From the NCBI GenBank assembly GCA_041394725.1, contig JAWKHR010000079.1:1-20431 (forward strand): DNA of 20,431 nucleotides, read 5' to 3'. A model generated the notes under the pieces. It had not been told where the DNA came from, did no database searches, and saw only the letters and a list, made by a program, of their open reading frames with translations. The position numbers and the translations under genes were made by a program. Origin of the DNA: JAWKHR01 sp041394725. GTDB taxonomy: Bacteria; Acidobacteriota; Vicinamibacteria; Vicinamibacterales; SCN-69-37. Positions within the stretch are counted from its first letter, which is position 1. Every line of letters begins with the position of its first letter. Below, one piece after another: positions 6,388 to 14,133 of this stretch.

Positions 6388-7725
6388 ATGCCCCAGATCC
6401 GCACCCCCCTGCCGGGGCCGAACGCCAAGGCGATCATCGAGCGCGACCGCGCGCGGGTGTCGCCCTCCTACACCCGCGACTACCCGTTCGTGATGGCCCG
6501 CGGCCACGGCGCCGTCGTCGAGGACGTGGACGGCAACGAGTTCCTCGACTGCGCCGCCGGTATCGCGGTGACGGGCACCGGACACTCGCACCCCGACGTC
6601 GTCCGCGCCATCGTCGAGCAGGCGCAGAAGTACCTGCACATGTCCGGCACGGACTTCTACTATGAGCCGCAGGTGCAGCTGGCCGAGCAGATGGCCCGGC
6701 TCGTGCCGATCGATCGGGCCGGCGGGAACGTCCGCTGTTTCTTCGGCAACTCGGGGGCCGAGGCGGTGGAAGCGGCGCTGAAGCTGGCGCGGTACCACTC
6801 GAAGCGCGTCAACGTCATCGCCTTCCTCGGATCGTTCCACGGCCGCACGATGGGCGCGCTCGCCGCGACGTCGAGCAAGTACGTCCAGCGCTCGGGCTTC
6901 GGCCCGATGATGCCGGGGATGTATCACGCGCCGTACGCCACCTGCTACCGGTGCCCGGTGGGCCTCCGGCCCGAGAGCTGCCAGGCGGAATGCCTCGCCT
7001 TCCTCGAGGACCAGACGCTCGTGCACCTGGTCTCGCCCGAGGAGGTCGCCGCCGTCATCGTCGAGCCGATCCAGGGCGAGGGCGGCTACCTCGTGCCGCC
7101 GGCGCAGTTCCACCAGCGGCTGCGCGCGCTGACACAGCAGCACGGCATGCTGCTCATCGCCGACGAGGTTCAGAGCGGGATGGGCCGGACCGGCCGCATG
7201 TTCGCCTGCGAGCATTTCGGCATCGAGGCCGACATCGTCACCGTGGCGAAGGGCATCGCGTCGGGCCTGCCGCTCAGCGTGACCGCCGCACGCGCCGACG
7301 TGATGGACTGGCCGCCCGGCGCGCACGCCTCGACCTTCGGTGGCAATCCGGTGAGCTGCGCCTCGGCGCTGGCGACGATTCGCCTGCTGACCGACGGGCT
7401 CGTGAAGAACGCCGAGGTCGTCGGCGCGCACCTGCTCGAGGGCCTGCGTGCCCTGGCCGATCGGCACCCGCTCATCGGCGACGTGCGCGGCAAGGGCCTG
7501 ATGATTGGCGTCGAACTCGTGCGCGACCGGGTCACGAAGGAACGCGCCACCACCGAGCGCGATCGCGTCATCCAGGAGATGTTCACGCGTGGCGTGCTGG
7601 CGCTCGGCGCCGGTCGCAACGCCGTCCGCTTCGCCCCGCCGCTCGTGCTCACCACCGGCCAGGCCGACGAGGTCATCCAGGTCTTCGACGAGGCCCTCGC
7701 CGCCGTGGCCGCGCCCCGACGGTAA
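6388..7725 (+). CDS. Class III PLP-dependent aminotransferase (4-aminobutyrate/acetylornithine/ornithine type)
   Basis: This 445-residue enzyme moves an amino group from a basic or omega-amino acid to a keto acid using pyridoxal phosphate. The Schiff-base lysine is K288 (TVAKGIASGLPLS), the aspartate holding the pyridine nitrogen is D259 (IADEVQSGMGRTG), and the phosphate-site NSGAEAVEAALKLAR and the SFHGRT motif are present. An insertion with four cysteines, C186-x2-C189-x8-C198-x3-C202, matches a 4-aminobutyrate/ornithine aminotransferase-like branch better than classical ArgD. The exact substrate (GABA, ornithine or another amine) cannot be read from the sequence. GAGGA in the end of cysS lies 9 bases upstream of the ATG, and the gene is 4 bases behind cysS, so it is likely co-transcribed. 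It ends in TAA. Confidence 0.93.
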   Translation: MPQIRTPLPGPNAKAIIERDRARVSPSYTRDYPFVMARGHGAVVEDVDGNEFLDCAAGIAVTGTGHSHPDVVRAIVEQAQKYLHMSGTDFYYEPQVQLAEQMARLVPIDRAGGNVRCFFGNSGAEAVEAALKLARYHSKRVNVIAFLGSFHGRTMGALAATSSKYVQRSGFGPMMPGMYHAPYATCYRCPVGLRPESCQAECLAFLEDQTLVHLVSPEEVAAVIVEPIQGEGGYLVPPAQFHQRLRALTQQHGMLLIADEVQSGMGRTGRMFACEHFGIEADIVTVAKGIASGLPLSVTAARADVMDWPPGAHASTFGGNPVSCASALATIRLLTDGLVKNAEVVGAHLLEGLRALADRHPLIGDVRGKGLMIGVELVRDRVTKERATTERDRVIQEMFTRGVLALGAGRNAVRFAPPLVLTTGQADEVIQVFDEALAAVAAPRR

Positions 7726-7805
7726 CCACCCCGCCACCGCCGCCGTAGGACCGGTGGACGCGTGCGCGCGCCGGCAGCCGCCGGCCGGGACGGAATCCGG
7801 CGTAG

Positions 7806-7811
7806 TAGGCT
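7806..7811 (+). promoter_or_regulatory. -10-like element before the ECF sigma gene
   Basis: TAGGCT lies 9 bases before the GTG start at 7821, so a start site 7 bases downstream would give a leader of 2-3 bases. There is no convincing -35. The rest of the 95-base gap (7726-7820) is GC-rich with short palindromes; I see no terminator with a U-run. I looked for an ECF-type GGAAC...CGT promoter; GGAAT occurs but no matching -10 was clear. Confidence 0.3.
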
Positions 7812-7820
7812 GAGACGGCC

Positions 7821-8387
7821 GTGACGCCCGAACAGGAACGTCACTCGACGGAACTGATGACTCGCGCCCAGGGCGGCGACGCCCGGGCGTACGCGGAGCT
7901 GCTCGTGCTGCTCACCGGGGTGATTCGCCAGTACGCCCGTGGCCGCGCCGGGGACGTGCCGTGGATCGACGACGTCGTCCAGGAGGCGCTGCTGGCGCTG
8001 CACCGCGCGCGGCACACCTACGATCCGGGACGGCCGTTCGCGCCCTGGTTCTACGCGCTCACGTCGAATCGGTTCATCGACGTGTTCCGCCGCGAACGGC
8101 GCGTGGGGCAGCGCGAGCAGGGCAGCGACGTGCTCGTCGGCCCGACGCCGTCGGGTGTCTCCGACGCCCGATCGTCCGTGGATCTGGAGGCCGTGCTGCG
8201 CGCGCTCGACGCCCTGCCCCCGAAGCAGCGCGAGGTGGTCCGGGCGCTCAAGCTGGGTGACCAGTCCGTCCGCGAGGTGAGCGCGCGACTGGGGATGAGC
8301 GAGGCGGCCGTGAAGGTGACGGCGCATCGCGGCTACCGGGCGCTGCGGCGGCTGCTCGGCCGCGACCGTGAGCATCATGAAGACTGA
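7821..8387 (+). CDS. ECF-type RNA polymerase sigma-70 factor
   Basis: At 188 residues this is the size of an extracytoplasmic-function sigma factor. Region 2 covers about 8-95 (YAELLVLLTGVIRQYARGR, WIDDVVQEALLALHRARHTY, PFAPWFYALTSNRFIDVFRR). A variable linker follows, then region 4 at about 126-180 (ALDALPPKQREVVRALKLGD, then VREVSARLGMSEAAVKVTAHRGYRAL). The start is GTG at 7821. The next gene is an NrsF-type anti-sigma factor overlapping its 3' end, which places it with the Caulobacter SigF/NrsF type of ECF system. In that family the sigma is held at the membrane and released by stress such as metals or oxidants. What it responds to here is not visible. Confidence 0.93.
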   Translation: MTPEQERHSTELMTRAQGGDARAYAELLVLLTGVIRQYARGRAGDVPWIDDVVQEALLALHRARHTYDPGRPFAPWFYALTSNRFIDVFRRERRVGQREQGSDVLVGPTPSGVSDARSSVDLEAVLRALDALPPKQREVVRALKLGDQSVREVSARLGMSEAAVKVTAHRGYRALRRLLGRDREHHED

Positions 8388-9036
8388 GGATCTGATCGCC
8401 GGCCTCGCGCGTGACCTGACGCCCGTGCGGCGGCTGGCCTCGCCGTGGACGCGGCTGCTGACCTGGCTGGCCCTGGCGCTGCCGCTGCTCGCGGCCGGCG
8501 TGCTGGTCCTCGGGCCGCGATCCAATCTGGCCCGGGCCGTCGTGGACTGGCGTTTCCTCGCGGTCGGCGCCGTCGCGGTGGCGACCATGGTCGCGGCGGC
8601 GGCCGCCGCGCTCGTCCTCTCGGTGCCCGGCCGGGAGGTCCACGCGCGCTGGAGGGGGACGGGTGTCGCGCTCACGGCTCTCTGGGGCGCGCTGATGCTG
8701 GCGCTGGTCGGCCTGCAGGGCGGTGTCCTGGCCGGCGCGATGCGCTGGCCGCTCCCGCTCTGCATCGTGAAGGTCATCGGCTTCGCGGCCGTGCCGGCCG
8801 TCCTGCTCGTGGCGATGCTGCGGCGCGCGGCGCCGCTGCGACCCGCCTGGACCGCCGGCCTGGCCGCCGTCGCGGCGCTGGCGGGCGGGGCGCTGGCCAC
8901 GCAATTCGTCTGTCCGAGCAATCGCGCCGGACACCTGCTGCTCGCGCACTACCTGCCGGTCGTCGGGTTCGGCCTGGCGGGGGCGCTGCTGCTGCGCGCG
9001 CTCGTCGCGCCCTCGCGCCCGTCCCGCGTCGGCTGA
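8377..9036 (+). CDS. NrsF-type (DUF1109) membrane anti-sigma factor
   Basis: The 219-residue protein is almost wholly hydrophobic, with about six predicted transmembrane helices after an N-terminal cytoplasmic stretch (MKTEDLIAGLARDLTPVRRL) typical of DUF1109/NrsF. Two cysteines, C129 (in PLCIVKV) and C179 (in FVCPSN), sit almost where the two functional cysteines of Caulobacter NrsF lie (about 131 and 181), so they are candidate sensor residues. It starts inside the sigma gene with an 11-base overlap; I prefer ATG 8377 to GTG 8368 because the family begins MKT. The overlap implies coupled translation and fixed stoichiometry with the sigma factor it is expected to hold. Confidence 0.87.
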   Translation: MKTEDLIAGLARDLTPVRRLASPWTRLLTWLALALPLLAAGVLVLGPRSNLARAVVDWRFLAVGAVAVATMVAAAAAALVLSVPGREVHARWRGTGVALTALWGALMLALVGLQGGVLAGAMRWPLPLCIVKVIGFAAVPAVLLVAMLRRAAPLRPAWTAGLAAVAALAGGALATQFVCPSNRAGHLLLAHYLPVVGFGLAGALLLRALVAPSRPSRVG

Positions 9037-9080
9037 TCGCGCGCCCGCCATCCGGCACGCGGCTTGCTCCCGATGGCCGC

Positions 9081-9461
9081 ATGGGTGGCGCTCCCTCCGC
9101 GGTCGCACTCGGAAAACTGGGCGAACGCGTGGCCCGCGCCGAACTCGAGCGCCGGGGGTACGCCATTCTTGCCACCCGCTACCGCTCCCGCTTTGGAGAA
9201 ATCGACATCGTCTGCGACGACGGCGGCACGATCGTGTTCGTCGAGGTCAAGGCGCGCCGGCACGCGCGGCGGGGCAGCGCGGCGGAGGCGATGACGCCGC
9301 GCAAGCGGCGCCGCGTCGCGGCGATGGCGCTCGACTACCTCGGCTGGATCGGCCGGCTCGACGCCCGCTGCCGCTTCGACGTGGTCGCCATCGACGGGAT
9401 CGGGACGGACCGGATGCAGGTCCGGGTGTTCGAGGACGCCTTCCGCACGTCGGGGTGGTGA
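9081..9461 (+). CDS. yraN: YraN/UPF0102-family nuclease-fold protein
   Basis: This 126-residue protein belongs to the YraN (UPF0102) family, which has a restriction-endonuclease-like fold and no settled function. The core reads GKLGERVARAELERRGY, then RYRSRFGEIDIV and IVFVEVKAR. E40, D42, E55 and K57 fit the (E)-x-D...E-x-K active-site pattern, so it looks catalytically competent. A basic helix (MTPRKRRR) follows, as is usual. ATG 9081 was chosen because the family motif begins about 10 residues later; there is no clear ribosome binding site, and the 44 bases before it show no promoter I trust. It may be read from the sigma/nrsF transcript. Confidence 0.93.
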   Translation: MGGAPSAVALGKLGERVARAELERRGYAILATRYRSRFGEIDIVCDDGGTIVFVEVKARRHARRGSAAEAMTPRKRRRVAAMALDYLGWIGRLDARCRFDVVAIDGIGTDRMQVRVFEDAFRTSGW

Positions 9462-9478
9462 ACCGCGGCAAATATCTG

Positions 9479-9494
9479 TATGCTACTTATAAGT
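9479..9494 (+). promoter_or_regulatory. padR promoter -10 and candidate PadR operator
   Basis: TATGCT (9479-9484) is a -10-like hexamer 12 bases before the ATG at 9497. It abuts ACTTATAAGT (9485-9494), a perfect 10-bp palindrome 2 bases before that ATG. The stretch 9469-9510 is strikingly AT-rich for this window. PadR-family repressors usually bind AT-rich dyads over their own promoters, so autoregulation of the padR-permease operon is inferred. Confidence 0.5.
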
Positions 9495-9496
9495 CA

Positions 9497-9865
9497 ATGA
9501 CAGACATCAAACCGGACCCCCGTGATTTTCTGCCCCTGCCGCCCCACGACTTCCAGGTCCTGCTGAGCCTGGCCGCCGGTCCCGCGCACGCCTACGGGCT
9601 GTCGAAGGCGGTGGAGGCCCAGTCCGATGCCGTCCGCCTGGAAATCGGGTCGCTCTACCGCATGCTCGCCCGGCTGACCACGCTCGGCCTCATCGCGGAG
9701 ACCGGGACCGAGGCCGGCGCCGGCGATGGCCACGAGCGGCAGCGGCGCTACTACGGGCTGACCACGCTCGGGCGCCGCGTGGCCGAGGCGGAATCCGCGC
9801 GCCTGCGCGCCGTGCTCGACCTCGCGCGGCGCCGGCGCCTCCTGCCCGGACGGCGGTCGTCATGA
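9497..9865 (+). CDS. PadR-family transcriptional regulator
   Basis: This 122-residue winged-helix protein has the PadR N-terminal domain: FQVLLSLAAGPAHAYGLSKAVE at about 19-40 (split helix and turn), then LEIGSLYRMLARLTTLGLIAET (recognition helix), and the wing RRYYGLTTLGRRVAEAES. A short basic tail replaces the long C-terminal dimerisation domain, so it belongs to the short PadR type. I chose ATG 9497 rather than the upstream in-frame GTG near 9455 because homologues begin just before the conserved domain and because the promoter-like sequence lies between them. Its TGA overlaps the ATG of the permease (ATGA), so the two are translationally coupled; it is the likely repressor of that gene. 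Confidence 0.92.
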   Translation: MTDIKPDPRDFLPLPPHDFQVLLSLAAGPAHAYGLSKAVEAQSDAVRLEIGSLYRMLARLTTLGLIAETGTEAGAGDGHERQRRYYGLTTLGRRVAEAESARLRAVLDLARRRRLLPGRRSS

Positions 9866-12585
9866 GCCGGGTCCCGGCACCGATCGGCTTCCGGTTGCTG
9901 CTGCGACTGCTGCCGCGGGAATTCCGCCGCCGCTACGCGGCCGACATGGCCGCCACGTTCGCCGACCGTCGCGCCGAAGCGAGGGCGGCCGGCCACGGCG
10001 CCTCGCTCAGGCTGTGGGGACGCACGCTGCTCGACGTGACGAGGACCGCGGCGGCCGAACGGCGCCGCAGCTCGCTCCGGCCCGCGCGCCCGGGCGGGTT
10101 CGGCGCCCGGCCGCGATCGTCGGCCGTCCCCGGCTTCGTCCACGGCGTGGGCGACGACGTCAGGGTTGCCTTCCGGGTGCTGCGGCGACAGCCCGGCTAC
10201 GCCGCGTTCGTCGTGTTCACCCTGGCCGTCGGCCTCGGGGCGACGACGGCGGTGTTCTCGGTGGTGGACGGGGTGCTGCTGCGTCCGCTCCCGTTCGCCG
10301 ATCCGGACCGGGTCGTGGGCGTCTGGGGCCGGTTCCTGCCCGAGAGCGGATTCGACTTCGCGCGCTTCTCGCTGTCCGGGCCCGAATATCTCGACTACCG
10401 GGCGACGGCCACGCAGGTCGAGGGCGTGGCCGCGTGGGCCCGCTCCACGGTGACGCTGGCCGTCGGCGAGGCCGACCCCGAACGCGTGCCGGCGGCCTCG
10501 ATCGCGCCGGCGCTGCTCGACACGCTCGGGGTCAGTCTGGCGAACGGCCGGTCGTTCCGGCCGGACGAGGGGGCGCCGGGCGGGGCCCGGGTCGTGATCC
10601 TCGGGCACGCGTTCTGGCGCGACCACTTCGGCGGCGCCGCGGACACGGTCGGCCGGACGGTCCTCATCAACGGCCGGTCCACCACCATCGTCGGCATCGC
10701 GCCCGCCGGCTTCGAGTTCGCGAACGCGGATCTCTGGCTGCCCCTGGTGATCGACCCGGCGAACCCGGGCGGGCGGGCGGCGCACGGGATCTTCGCCATC
10801 GGCCGGCTGGCGCCCGGCGCGACGCTCGAGTCGGCGTCGGCGGAGATGTCGGTGTTGATGGACGGCTGGAAGCGTGCCTACCCGGAGGTGCACACCGGCC
10901 ACTTCCTGTACCTCTCCCCGATCCTCGACGACCTGGTCGGCAACGTGCGGCCGATGCTGCTGGCCCTGCTCGGCGCGACGGGACTGGTGCTGCTGATCGT
11001 CTGCGCCAACGTCTCGAGCCTCGTGCTCGCGCGCGGCGAACTGCGGCTGCCGGAGATGGCCATCCGGCGGGCGCTCGGGGCGGGCCGCGCGCGCGTGATG
11101 CGGCTCGTCCTCGTCGAATGCCTGTTGCTGAGCACGGCGGGCGGCGTGATCGCCGTCGGCCTGGCCGCGGTCGGCCTGCGCGCGGTGCGCGCGCTCGACC
11201 AGGTCGGCCTGCCGCGGCTCGAGTCGGTCGCGATCGACTGGCGCGTGCTCGCCTTCGCGTTCGCCGCGACGCTCGTGGCCGCGCTGGCCGTGGGGCTCGT
11301 GCCCGCGGTCCGCGGGACCGCGGCGCAGGCGACGGCGGGCACGGGCGCCGGCGACCGCGCGCCGACGGCGGGGCGGGCACGGCTGCGGTTCCGCCGCGGG
11401 CTCGTGGCCGGCGAGGTGGCCCTCACGCTCGTGCTCGTGATCGGCGCGGGCCTGATGTTGCGCAGCCTGCAGCAGCTGCGGCACGTCGACCCCGGATTCG
11501 ACGCCCACGACGTGCTGCTCGCCAGCCTGTCGCTGCCCGCCGCCACCTACGACACGGACGCGCGGGTCCGTGCCTTCTACCGGGACCTGGTGGCGCGCCT
11601 GGATGCGCTCCCCGGCGTGGTGCGGGCGTCGGCCTCCACGGCCGTGCCGCTGTACTCGGGCACCGGGCTGTGGGACTTCGAGCTGGACGGCGAGCCGGCG
11701 CCGGGGCCGGGGCAGCCGGCCTGGAACGCCGCGACCGGCTTCGTATTGCCGGGCTTCCTCGAGACGATGCGGATTCCGGTCGTGCGGGGACGGTCGATCG
11801 AGGCGGCGGACACGGCGACCGCCGAGCCTGTCGTCCTGGTCAACGAGGCGCTGGTCCGCAAGTTCTTCCACGGCCGCGACCCGATCGGCCGCCGGCTGCG
11901 GATCGAGACCAACGACGGCAGCCTGCCGTGGATGACCATCGTCGGCATCGTCGGCGATTACCGCGACCAGGCGGTGCAGACACCGGCGCAGCCGATGTAC
12001 TTCATTCCCTACGTCCAGGGCGAGCGATCCGCCGCGTTCACCTCGCGCTACCTCACGATCGTCATCCGCGGCACGGGCGACGCGGCGGCCACGGCGAGCG
12101 GCCTCCGGCAGGTGGTGCGGGACGCGGACCGCGGGCTCGCGCTCTACAGCGTGGCGTCCTTCCCGGAGACCCGCCGCGAGTCGCTGGCCCGGGATCGGTT
12201 CGCCACGTCGCTCTTCGCGACGTTCGCGGCCATCGGGCTGGTGCTCGGCGCGACCGGCATCTACGGCGTCATCGCCTACACGGTCGCCCGGCGCACGCGG
12301 GAAATCGGCATCCGGCGGGCGCTCGGCGCCAGCTCGCGGGCGGTGCTCGCGCTCGTGCTGCGCCAGGGGCTGGTGCCCGTGGCCGCCGGCACCCTCGCCG
12401 GGCTGGCCGCCGCCTGGTATGCGAGCCGCGCCATCGCGGCGCAGCTGTTCAACGTGTCGCCGACCGATGCGGCGACGTACGCGGGCGTTGCCGGCATGGT
12501 GCTGATCGTGTCGGTGGTGGCGTGCCTCGTGCCGGCGCGGCGTGCCTTGCGCATCGCGGCGTCGATGGCGCTGCGCGAGTCCTGA
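9862..12585 (+). CDS. Duplicated MacB/FtsX ABC permease of the acidobacterial orphan (ADOP) type
   Basis: The 907-residue inner-membrane protein has two MacB-like halves. Residues 1-80 are the ADOP N-terminal domain (LLRLLPREFRRRYAADMAATF). The first transmembrane helix follows at about 112-135, then a MacB periplasmic domain and an FtsX domain at about 367-445 containing AIRRALGAGRARVMRLVLVE. The second half begins near 509, has its own periplasmic domain, and ends with FtsX domain 2 (about 782-907) containing IGIRRALGASSRAVLALVLRQG. No ATP-binding subunit is encoded beside it or elsewhere in the window, which is the pattern of acidobacterial 'orphan' permeases. Substrate is unknown; MacB relatives move peptides, toxins or lipids, or transmit mechanical signals. 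It is coupled to padR through ATGA and converges on the SDR gene with 9 bases between stops. Confidence 0.95.
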   Translation: MSRVPAPIGFRLLLRLLPREFRRRYAADMAATFADRRAEARAAGHGASLRLWGRTLLDVTRTAAAERRRSSLRPARPGGFGARPRSSAVPGFVHGVGDDVRVAFRVLRRQPGYAAFVVFTLAVGLGATTAVFSVVDGVLLRPLPFADPDRVVGVWGRFLPESGFDFARFSLSGPEYLDYRATATQVEGVAAWARSTVTLAVGEADPERVPAASIAPALLDTLGVSLANGRSFRPDEGAPGGARVVILGHAFWRDHFGGAADTVGRTVLINGRSTTIVGIAPAGFEFANADLWLPLVIDPANPGGRAAHGIFAIGRLAPGATLESASAEMSVLMDGWKRAYPEVHTGHFLYLSPILDDLVGNVRPMLLALLGATGLVLLIVCANVSSLVLARGELRLPEMAIRRALGAGRARVMRLVLVECLLLSTAGGVIAVGLAAVGLRAVRALDQVGLPRLESVAIDWRVLAFAFAATLVAALAVGLVPAVRGTAAQATAGTGAGDRAPTAGRARLRFRRGLVAGEVALTLVLVIGAGLMLRSLQQLRHVDPGFDAHDVLLASLSLPAATYDTDARVRAFYRDLVARLDALPGVVRASASTAVPLYSGTGLWDFELDGEPAPGPGQPAWNAATGFVLPGFLETMRIPVVRGRSIEAADTATAEPVVLVNEALVRKFFHGRDPIGRRLRIETNDGSLPWMTIVGIVGDYRDQAVQTPAQPMYFIPYVQGERSAAFTSRYLTIVIRGTGDAAATASGLRQVVRDADRGLALYSVASFPETRRESLARDRFATSLFATFAAIGLVLGATGIYGVIAYTVARRTREIGIRRALGASSRAVLALVLRQGLVPVAAGTLAGLAAAWYASRAIAAQLFNVSPTDAATYAGVAGMVLIVSVVACLVPARRALRIAASMALRES

Positions 12586-12594
12586 TCGCCGAGG

Positions 12595-14133
12595 TCAGCC
12601 GGCCGGGTGCTTCGAGATCGGCCGGCCCGCCGCCCCGGCCGTCGGACCGGCGGGCGTTGCCGCGTCGTCCACGGCGCCGGCGCCGTGCCGGGCGTCCTCG
12701 CGCGCGGCGGCGCGGGCGATGCCGCGCAGCTGTCCGCGGAAGACGAGCGCGTGCAGGGGCCAGATGCCGTACCAGTAGAGCAGACCGGCCAGCCCGCGCG
12801 GGTCGAACGTCGCCGTCTGCGTGATGCGGGCGCCGTCGCCGTCCGGCTTCACGTGGAAGTCCAGCCACGCATGACCGGGCAGGCGCATCTCGGCGGACAG
12901 GCGGAGGCGCTCGCCCCGGATCACCCGGTCCACCCGCCAGCAGTCCACCACGTCGCCCGGGCGGAGGCGCTCGGGGTCGCGGCGGCGCCGGCGCAGGCCG
13001 ACGCCGCCGGCCAGCAGGTCGATGGCGCCGCGGAGGCGCCACAACCACTGGCCGTAGTACCAGCCGGTCTCGCCGCCGATCCGCTCGATCGGCGCGAAGG
13101 CCCGGTCGGGCGGCACCGGGACGCGCAGCGTCCGCGAATCGACCAGCCGGTTGCCGAGCCGGCGGCCGCCGTAGGGGGCGGTCCCCGAGGCCGCCATGGA
13201 GTCGAACCAGCGCGTGCCGGGCATCCGGCGCTCGTCGTCGGCGATCGCCGCGCGCATGGCGGCGGTCACCCCGACGGGGCGCACGTCGAAGCGCGCCGCG
13301 GCCGCCGGGTCACGCACGACCGACGGGTGCCGGATGCTGTCGATCAGGTGCCGGCCGACGCGTGCGAAGAGCGGCGTCACCAGGCCGAGCCACGCGCTCG
13401 ACAGCCGCGGCGTGAGGACGGGCACCGGCAGGAACCACCGTCGCAGCCCGCGCAGCCGCGCGTACTCGCGCATCAGGTCGAGGTAGGAGACGACGTCGGG
13501 GCCGCCGATTTCGACGACCGCGTGATCCTCGGCGAGAAGGTTCCGCGCGGCGACCAGGTAGCGCAGCACGTCGTCAATCGCGATCGGCTGCGCGGGCTGG
13601 CGCACCCAGGCGGGCGTGACCATGACCGGCAGGCGTTCGACGAGCGCGCGAATCATCTCGAAGGAGAGGCTCCCGCTGCCGATGACGATCGAGGCCCGCA
13701 ACTCGACGACCGTCACGCCCGACGCGCGCAGGTGCATGCCCGTGTCGAGCCGGCTCCGCAGGTGCGGCGAGAGATCCGCGGTCGGGTCCGCCAGGCCTCC
13801 GAGGTAGATGATGCGCGACACGCCGGCCTCGCGCGCCGCGGCGCCGAAGTTGATCGCGCCCTCGCGTTCCGCGGCGGCGAAGTCGCGCCCGCGGCCCATC
13901 GCGTGCACCAGGTAGTACGCCGTGTGCACGTCGCGGAGCGCCTCGCGCAGGCTCGCACGATCGCGGACGTCCCCGGCCACGATCTCGGTGGCCGGCGAGA
14001 CCCGTCCCTCCAGGAAGTCGGGACGCCGCGCCAGGCACCGCACGCGGGCCCCGCGCTGTTCCAGCAGGCCGACGAGGCGTCCGCCGACGTAGCCCGTGGC
14101 GCCCGTGACCAGGATCAACGGTTCAGCTGCCAT
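12595..14133 (-). CDS. SDR-family NAD(P)-binding oxidoreductase fused to DUF2867 (YbjT-like)
   Basis: The 512-residue protein begins with an atypical SDR/NmrA-like Rossmann domain (TGATGYVGG at 10-18, then IVAGDVRD and ADPTADLSPHLRSR). It continues into a C-terminal DUF2867 domain at about 330-485 (TRTLRVPVPPDRAFAPIERIGGETGW is its opening region, paraphrased by position; key residues are the W-Y-Y-G-Q-W cluster and DFHVKP). A Pro/Ala-rich tail follows. This is the layout of E. coli YbjT and of proteins often found beside tspO or photolyase genes; the reaction is not known. ATG 14133 lies inside the end of tspO (19-base overlap), so it is translated from the same mRNA. The frame stays open further upstream over tspO, but the glycine-rich motif fixes this start. 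Confidence 0.91.
   Translation of the reverse strand: MAAEPLILVTGATGYVGGRLVGLLEQRGARVRCLARRPDFLEGRVSPATEIVAGDVRDRASLREALRDVHTAYYLVHAMGRGRDFAAAEREGAINFGAAAREAGVSRIIYLGGLADPTADLSPHLRSRLDTGMHLRASGVTVVELRASIVIGSGSLSFEMIRALVERLPVMVTPAWVRQPAQPIAIDDVLRYLVAARNLLAEDHAVVEIGGPDVVSYLDLMREYARLRGLRRWFLPVPVLTPRLSSAWLGLVTPLFARVGRHLIDSIRHPSVVRDPAAAARFDVRPVGVTAAMRAAIADDERRMPGTRWFDSMAASGTAPYGGRRLGNRLVDSRTLRVPVPPDRAFAPIERIGGETGWYYGQWLWRLRGAIDLLAGGVGLRRRRRDPERLRPGDVVDCWRVDRVIRGERLRLSAEMRLPGHAWLDFHVKPDGDGARITQTATFDPRGLAGLLYWYGIWPLHALVFRGQLRGIARAAAREDARHGAGAVDDAATPAGPTAGAAGRPISKHPAG

Noticed and set aside
7726..7820. Possible structured RNA or terminator between the aminotransferase and sigma genes
   Set aside because: Only short GC palindromes expected by composition; no U-run and no recognisable tRNA or riboswitch pattern.
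9751..11871. 706-codon minus-strand open frame opposite padR and the permease
   Set aside because: Low-complexity Arg/His/Gln-rich translation with no domain; the permease on the plus strand is unambiguous.
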